Source of the DNA: an uncultured bacterium | Lineage (GTDB): Bacteria > Planctomycetota > UBA1135 > GCA-002686595 | Reading direction: 5' to 3' | Length of the DNA: 64,000 nucleotides | Assembly (NCBI GenBank): GCA_937896235.1 | Contig: CALBMX010000036.1 | Coordinates: 62,001 to 126,000, forward strand | Shown here: positions 59,170 to 64,000 of the stretch, in pieces | Position numbering within the stretch: the first letter of the stretch is position 1 | Layout of the letters: the number at the start of each line of letters is the position of its first letter | Notes under the pieces: model-generated | What the model was told of the DNA's origin: nothing | Seen by the model: the letters and a program-made list of their open reading frames with translations, nothing else | The model's database searches: none | Translations under genes and position numbers: made by a program

Positions 59170-60318
59170 ATGACTTCTCGCCCGACACGTCGCGCCTTAC
59201 TGCGGACTGGCCTAGCGGCTAGCGTTTCCCTCCCCCTAGTTGGTGTTGCTCAAGACACGTCCGGGGCCACCGCCGCCGAGGGAAATGGCAAGAAACTTCT
59301 TGTCCTAGGTGGGACTCGTTTCGTCGGTCCCGCCGTTGTGGATGCAGCCATAGCCCGTGGGTATGAAGTGACCCTCTTCAACCGGGGTGTGTCGAATCCG
59401 CAGCTCTACCCCGAGCTGGAGAAGCTACGCGGAGATCGGAATACGGGCGATCTGGACTCCCTTAGGGGGCGGAAGTTTGACGTCGTCGTCGACCCCTCGT
59501 GCTACTTGCCCAGTCATGCCTCAGAGATGGCGGAAGTGCTTGGTGAGAACATTGGCCACTACGTTGTGATCTCCAGTATTTCTGCCTATGCCGATGTGCA
59601 GGAGAGTTACGTCGTTGATGAGGAGTCCCCCTCGGGAATCATTACCGAGGAGAATGTCGGCAAAGTGACGACGATTCAGGAGGTAATGGTCGATGGCGGC
59701 ATTTACTACGGACCCTTGAAGGCCCTCTGCGAGCAAAAACTAGAAGAGCTGATGCCCGGACGAGTCACCAGCCTGCGGCCCGGTGTGATCTGTGGAAAGG
59801 ATGACCCCTCCGACCGTCTGCCTTATTGGGTCAAACGCATCTCGGAAGGTGGAGAGGTTCTCTGTCCAGGGGATCCAGATCAGGACATGCAATTCACCGA
59901 TGTGCTCGATCTTGGGGGATGGAGCGTCGACTTTGGGGAGCGCGGTGTAGGCGGTGTCTTTAATGCCGTCGGTTTCGATGGGAAGGTCACCCTGCAAGAG
60001 TTCCTTCACGGTTGCAAGGTCGTGCTGGGATCGAACGATACATCCTTCTCCTGGGCAGATGAGAAGTTCCTGTTGGAGCACGAGGTCCGTCCCTTTTCAG
60101 AGATGCCCTTCTGGTTACCCGCAGAGGCTGCGCATCACTATTCGCCCCAACGAGGAATCGATTCAGGAATGACCTTCCGCCCTATAGCGGAGACGATTGC
60201 GAACACGATGGCGTGGTGGACTGCTACTAGAGATGCCAGCTATAAGTGGCGCTACTACGGTATGGCGAAAGACCGCGAACTCGACCTGCTCGGCAAGTGG
60301 CATGGCTCCCAGGAATAG
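59170..60318 (+). CDS. Tat-exported NAD-dependent epimerase/dehydratase-like protein
   Basis: About 382 residues from ATG 59170. The N-terminus has a twin-arginine signal (TRRALLRTGLAASVSLPL), so it is exported folded. The Rossmann start is LLVLGGTRFVGPAVV with GGTRFVG as cofactor loop; YYGPLK gives the YxxxK pair. The rest resembles the atypical SDR/CSP41-type isoflavone-reductase-like epimerases (FTDVLDLGGWSVD). Exported NAD enzymes need a bound cofactor and are unusual but common in planctomycetes. The upstream frame without the Tat signal is not supported. Confidence 0.85.
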   Translation: MTSRPTRRALLRTGLAASVSLPLVGVAQDTSGATAAEGNGKKLLVLGGTRFVGPAVVDAAIARGYEVTLFNRGVSNPQLYPELEKLRGDRNTGDLDSLRGRKFDVVVDPSCYLPSHASEMAEVLGENIGHYVVISSISAYADVQESYVVDEESPSGIITEENVGKVTTIQEVMVDGGIYYGPLKALCEQKLEELMPGRVTSLRPGVICGKDDPSDRLPYWVKRISEGGEVLCPGDPDQDMQFTDVLDLGGWSVDFGERGVGGVFNAVGFDGKVTLQEFLHGCKVVLGSNDTSFSWADEKFLLEHEVRPFSEMPFWLPAEAAHHYSPQRGIDSGMTFRPIAETIANTMAWWTATRDASYKWRYYGMAKDRELDLLGKWHGSQE

Positions 60319-60335
60319 GGCGCATCTCTAGCAGT

Positions 60336-60371
60336 CGGTTCGCTTTGGAATCATGCTTCCTAAGCGAACCG
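60336..60371 (+). terminator. Long hairpin after the epimerase gene
   Basis: CGGTTCGCTT (60336-60345) pairs exactly with AAGCGAACCG (60362-60371); inside, GGAA pairs with TTCC after one T-T mismatch, leaving a six-base loop. No T-run follows. It lies 18 bases after the stop and may be a terminator or a protective mRNA end. Confidence 0.55.
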
Positions 60372-60438
60372 GCAGCTTTGAAGCATAGATTCCGGAAGGG
60401 AACTCCCACAGCGACGGGGTAGCCTCTATCTTCTCGGC

Positions 60439-61827
60439 ATGAATACCTATGACGTTCTTGTTATCGGCGGCGGAAGCGCCGGTACATCTGCCGCCGCAAC
60501 TGCTCAAGCTGCCCTTGGGCCCAATGCTAAGGTGGGGTTGTTCAACAAAGGCGAGCTTGGCGGTCTCTGCATTCTCCGCGGGTGCATGCCCACGAAAACC
60601 CTCCTACATGCCGCTCACCTCGTCCATGAGGCCTCCGCCCACCATACTCCGGGTATTGGGCACGGCAAACTGGACATTGATTTCGATGCGGTCATGGCCA
60701 ACAAGGACGCCAAAGTGGCCCGCTTCAAGAAGGCCAAGCTCGGGGGAATCGCGTCGGGTGGGTATGAAGTGATCGACGCCTATGCCCGCTTCTCCGGACC
60801 CGACACCATCGAAGCAGATGGCGAGACCTATCGCTTTACGAAAGGAGCTGTACTTGCAGCCGGCTCCGATGTGGCATTGCCTCCGATCGCTGGGATTGAA
60901 AATGTGACGGTATGGGATAGCGATGACATCATGGAGCTTGAGGAGCTTCCCGAGTCCGCCATTGTGATGGGTGGGGGAGCGATTGGTTTAGAGCTTGGCC
61001 TCTTCCTCGCTCGAATGGGGTGCAAAACGATTCAAGCGAACCGTTCGCGCATTTTCTCAAAGCTCGATGCGGAGCTAGCGGATGAGATGCAGGCAGTACT
61101 CGAGTCGGAACCTAACATGACACTCGTAGCACCATTTCGTGCGACGGGTATTGAGGAGAAGGATGGCCAGGTGCATCTCCATCTCGAGACAACGGATGGA
61201 CCCAGAACCCTGGTTGCCAAACATTTCATTGCCGCGACGGGGCGCAGCGCGCGAATAGAAGATATGGGGCTAGAAGCTGCTGGTGTCGTCTTCGAACGTG
61301 GTCGCGTGCAATGCGACGCCGCCATGCGAACAACTAATCCGCGCATCTTTGTTGCGGGAGATGCAACAGGTGAGGACCTGTTACTCCACGTGGCAAACTG
61401 GGAGGGCAAGGCGGCCGGTAAAGGCGCGGCGGAAGTTCCTGGTGATCATGCTGTTGAGCGGCGCTTACACATGACGGCCATCTTTACGGACCCTCCTCTT
61501 GCGACGATTGGAATGACTCAAATGGCTGCGGAGGCAGCGGGTATCCCCATTGTCACGGCCTCGGCCAAACTTGCGCAGACGGGACGGGCCATCACCATGG
61601 ACGTGCAGCATGGTTTGTGGAAAATGATCGCGCATAAGAAAACTGGCGAGCTGCTTGGTTGTCAGATTCTTGGGCCGCGTGCTGACGATTTGATTCACAT
61701 CATTTCCACAGCCATGTACTACAAGGGCACGGCTATGGACCTTTTGGAAATGCCTTGGTATCACCCGACACTGGCGGAAGTCGGGCTTACTTTGGCGCGT
61801 AATTTAGTTGCTCAAGTCGAGCTCTAG
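60439..61827 (+). CDS. Dihydrolipoyl/mercuric-reductase-like pyridine nucleotide-disulfide oxidoreductase
   Basis: 462 residues. FAD-binding start VLVIGGGSAGTSAAA; redox site GGLCILRGCMPTK with C44 and C49 in the C-x4-C spacing of dihydrolipoyl dehydrogenase and mercuric reductase; second Rossmann VMGGGAIGLELGLFLARMG for NAD(P)H; FVAGDATGEDL for FAD; and the C-terminal WYHPTLAEV (H442) that acts as base. All residues are intact. There is no lipoyl-domain or 2-oxoacid dehydrogenase gene nearby and no N-terminal HMA domain, so its partner is unknown; it may be a general disulfide reductase. Confidence 0.88.
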   Translation: MNTYDVLVIGGGSAGTSAAATAQAALGPNAKVGLFNKGELGGLCILRGCMPTKTLLHAAHLVHEASAHHTPGIGHGKLDIDFDAVMANKDAKVARFKKAKLGGIASGGYEVIDAYARFSGPDTIEADGETYRFTKGAVLAAGSDVALPPIAGIENVTVWDSDDIMELEELPESAIVMGGGAIGLELGLFLARMGCKTIQANRSRIFSKLDAELADEMQAVLESEPNMTLVAPFRATGIEEKDGQVHLHLETTDGPRTLVAKHFIAATGRSARIEDMGLEAAGVVFERGRVQCDAAMRTTNPRIFVAGDATGEDLLLHVANWEGKAAGKGAAEVPGDHAVERRLHMTAIFTDPPLATIGMTQMAAEAAGIPIVTASAKLAQTGRAITMDVQHGLWKMIAHKKTGELLGCQILGPRADDLIHIISTAMYYKGTAMDLLEMPWYHPTLAEVGLTLARNLVAQVEL

Positions 61828-61963
61828 TTTCTCGAACCGGGAGAGAAGCCGGGTCTTGTAACGTTAGGCCAGTGTTTGGACTGGAGTCGGGCTTGGGAAT
61901 GGAGGGCGAATGAGGCTAGGATCACCAACCTGACTCTTCCCCTTCTCCCCCTGCTCGAACCAC

Positions 61964-64000
61964 ATGTCTCTTCCAAACCGTGCCACCTTTGTAGCCCTCC
62001 TACTCGGTTTTTCCTTTTCTAGCCAAGCCCTGGGTGCATGTGTCACACCGCCCGCAGGTGAGCCACCTATTCGTTTGCCTGTCGTCGCTTCGCAAGACGT
62101 GACCTTGCTTTTGCAAGAGCCAACGATCTCCAAAGAGCACATTGTCTTCCGGTACGCCCAAGACTTGTGGGTGACATCAAGGTCTGGCGGAGAGGCCCGG
62201 CGACTCACCAGCAGCCCCGGTGTCGAGTCGAATCCTCAAATCAGTCCCGATGGAACTATGGTCGCCTTTACGGGGCAGTATGAGGGGAACTCGGACGTCT
62301 ATGTCACCTCCATTTTTGGGGGGGCTCCCAAGCGTCTGACCTACCACCCCAGTTCCGATCAAGTCCAGGATTGGCTCCCCGATGGAAGTGCCGTTCTCTT
62401 CACGTCCGGAAGAACCTCAGGCGCCCCCATTGTTCAAGCATGGACCATTTCCGTTGCAGGTGGAATGCCCACTCCGCTCGAGCTGCCACGGGTCGGACAC
62501 ATCGCTTTGAACGAGTCCGAAACGCATTTTGCGTACACCAAATCGTTTGACGCGTTTCGAACTTGGAAGCGCTACCGCGGCGGGCGGCTTGCGTCCGTGT
62601 GGATTTTCGATCGCGCGACTCACGAAGTTGAGGTCGTGCCCGAAGCCGGCGCCAATGACACCTTTCCCGCCTGGCTTGGCGGAGACGTTTACTTCGCATC
62701 CGACCGAGAGGGCATCATGAACCTCTATCGCTTCACGCCCGGATCCGATGAGGTTGAGGCTCTGACAGATTACGAGTCTTTTGATGTTCGGAACTTGGAC
62801 ACGGGTGGCGGCCTTGTTGTGTTTGAGCAGGCGGGCTCTTTGCATGTCTTTGACCCTCTCATTGGAGAGGTCGAGGATCTAGCTATCTGCGTGCGAACCG
62901 ACGGACTCTCCTCGACACCACGCTGGCAATCGGTTGAGAATCACATTCGCAACGCGAGTATTTCCCCCAACGGGAAGCGGGCTGTATTTGAGGCTCGTGG
63001 GGAGATCCTCACCGTACCGAAGGAGTTTGGAGACGTGCGTCACCTCACCGCCTCGCCGGGAGCCCACGACCGGAATCCGATTTGGTCACCTGATGGCAAC
63101 ACGATTGCCTGGTTTAGTGACAAGAGCGGCGAATACCAGCTCCTCGTTTCGGATCAGCTGGGCCGTGAAGAGCCCAGGGTGTTCGACCTCGATGGCGCTG
63201 GATTTTACGACAACCCGATGTTCAGTCCCGATGGCAAGCACATCCTGTATACCGACAAGGGGAATCGTATCGCCTACATCACCCTGGAGTCGTCTGTCAT
63301 CACGGAGGTTGCCGTCGTTCAGGGCTCCCTAGGGACTGTGTCGCCGTCCTATGATTGGTCGTCAGATTCTCAATGGGTTGCTTTCGAGAATCGGAACCCT
63401 ATTACGCTCTACGATCACATTGCCCTGTTCGAGTTGGCTTCGGGCTCGACGACCAACTTGACCGATAGCTTTGGCGCAGCGGCTTCGCCAGCTTTTTCTC
63501 GCGATGGGGCGTACCTCTACTTCTTTGCCTCCATCAACCGAGGGCCACACTTCCAGGGGCTAAACATGAGCACCCAGGTGACACGCGATTGGGATGGCAA
63601 TCTCTATGCGTGTGTCTTGAAGGCTGATGGTGAGAACCCCCTGTTTCCCGAAAGTGATGAGGGTGTTGAAGATAAGAGCTCGGAGGTGGCTCCGCCCTCA
63701 GAGGGCGAAGATGAGAACGGTGTCGATCTGGTTGTTGTTCCCACCGACTCAGCGGACGGGGAGGAGACCAAAGAAGACGCACCTAAGGGCCCAAGTATTG
63801 ATCTAGAAGGGCTCGAGGGCCGCATCCTCGCCTTGCCACTTCCACGAGGTAACTACAGCGACTTAGCTGGCGGAGATGAAAAACTGTATTTCCGTGAGCG
63901 TGGAGAAGGCCGCTCCAGCGCCCTCAAGAGCTTCGACTTCTCTTCCAAGAAAGCGACTACCGTCAAGGACGGGGTCAACGGTTACCAAGTCTCCGCGGAT
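61964..64000 (+). CDS. Tricorn-protease-like protein, N-terminal part
   Basis: ATG 61964 starts a signal peptide (TFVALLLGFSFSSQALG), and the frame is open to the right edge: 679 codons. PTISKEHIVFRYAQDLW and SSPGVESNPQISPDGTMVAF are typical of the first tricorn beta-propeller, and ISPNGKRAVFEARGE to SPDGNTIAWFSD begin the second. The acidic Ser/Glu/Asp linker about 560-615 follows. The PDZ and S41 protease domains with the catalytic Ser are expected beyond the window. Bacterial tricorn homologues degrade peptides in the periplasm. The assignment is by the propeller half alone. Confidence 0.85.
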   Translation, partial: MSLPNRATFVALLLGFSFSSQALGACVTPPAGEPPIRLPVVASQDVTLLLQEPTISKEHIVFRYAQDLWVTSRSGGEARRLTSSPGVESNPQISPDGTMVAFTGQYEGNSDVYVTSIFGGAPKRLTYHPSSDQVQDWLPDGSAVLFTSGRTSGAPIVQAWTISVAGGMPTPLELPRVGHIALNESETHFAYTKSFDAFRTWKRYRGGRLASVWIFDRATHEVEVVPEAGANDTFPAWLGGDVYFASDREGIMNLYRFTPGSDEVEALTDYESFDVRNLDTGGGLVVFEQAGSLHVFDPLIGEVEDLAICVRTDGLSSTPRWQSVENHIRNASISPNGKRAVFEARGEILTVPKEFGDVRHLTASPGAHDRNPIWSPDGNTIAWFSDKSGEYQLLVSDQLGREEPRVFDLDGAGFYDNPMFSPDGKHILYTDKGNRIAYITLESSVITEVAVVQGSLGTVSPSYDWSSDSQWVAFENRNPITLYDHIALFELASGSTTNLTDSFGAAASPAFSRDGAYLYFFASINRGPHFQGLNMSTQVTRDWDGNLYACVLKADGENPLFPESDEGVEDKSSEVAPPSEGEDENGVDLVVVPTDSADGEETKEDAPKGPSIDLEGLEGRILALPLPRGNYSDLAGGDEKLYFRERGEGRSSALKSFDFSSKKATTVKDGVNGYQVSAD

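Noticed and set aside
1-64000. tRNA, rRNA, CRISPR arrays, insertion sequences, prophage genes
   Set aside because: None recognised on either strand by reading; a tRNA or Rfam scan would be needed to be certain about small RNAs.

Overview
The window looks like chromosomal DNA of a planctomycete-type bacterium. The grounds are indirect: many exported proteins and lipoproteins, several sulfatase-fold enzymes, FG-GAP/ASPIC and HEAT-repeat proteins, PQQ-type propellers, a cytochrome c with TPRs, calcium-binding Asp/Asn repeats ending in a Cys-rich linker, Cys-Gly-rich motifs before a membrane anchor, and few clear Shine-Dalgarno sites. There is no rRNA, tRNA, CRISPR array, insertion sequence or phage gene that I can see. 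Taxonomy is an inference.

Layout. 1-2 kb: end of a desuccinylase-type hydrolase, then a LOG-family hydrolase and a PlsC acyltransferase divergently arranged. 2-12 kb: exported proteins (sugar-dehydrogenase propeller with C-terminal extensions, an 807-residue secreted protein, a HEAT-repeat protein whose signal peptide is separated from its body by one in-frame TGA, a sulfatase-fold lipoprotein) and a class V aminotransferase. 12.3-20.4 kb: one giant alpha-2-macroglobulin-like gene with TPRs. 20.5-25.1 kb: rhomboid protease, small membrane protein, and a tightly overlapping operon of ABC exporter ATPase, permease and a mini PQQ-like protein, followed by decayed-looking DNA. 25.9-32.8 kb: a sulfatase-fold lipoprotein coupled to a MORN-repeat lipoprotein, two large convergent membrane proteins and a ferritin-like protein. 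32.8-33.7 kb has no convincing gene. 33.7-37.4 kb: two divergent alkaline-phosphatase-superfamily proteins and a GNAT acetyltransferase. 37.5-43.7 kb: HD-GYP response regulator, a membrane-anchored hypothetical, and a LolD/MacB-type ATPase with its permease. 43.8-44.5 kb: a probable broken secreted-protein gene. 44.5-47.4 kb: acyltransferase 3 and ThrE-type exporter. 47.4-51.8 kb: four translationally coupled genes, two SPFH and two bacterial-PH membrane proteins. 51.8-57.5 kb: seven-heme cytochrome lipoprotein divergent from a CRTAC1-type protein, then Uup. 57.6-64 kb: NTP/NDP-exchanger-like transporter, Tat-exported epimerase, a pyridine nucleotide-disulfide oxidoreductase, and the first 679 codons of a tricorn-type protease.

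How the genes fit together. The dominant theme is the cell envelope: lipoproteins, exported repeat proteins, two ABC systems acting at the membrane, and the SPFH/PH membrane module. The three sulfatase-like proteins carry Thr where the formylglycine Cys would be, so phosphoester chemistry is more likely than sulfate-ester cleavage. The observations I consider most worth checking are the in-frame TGA of the HEAT protein with a hairpin in the bacterial SECIS position, the perfect 22-bp inverted repeat inside a PH-domain gene, and the SPFH-PH operon.
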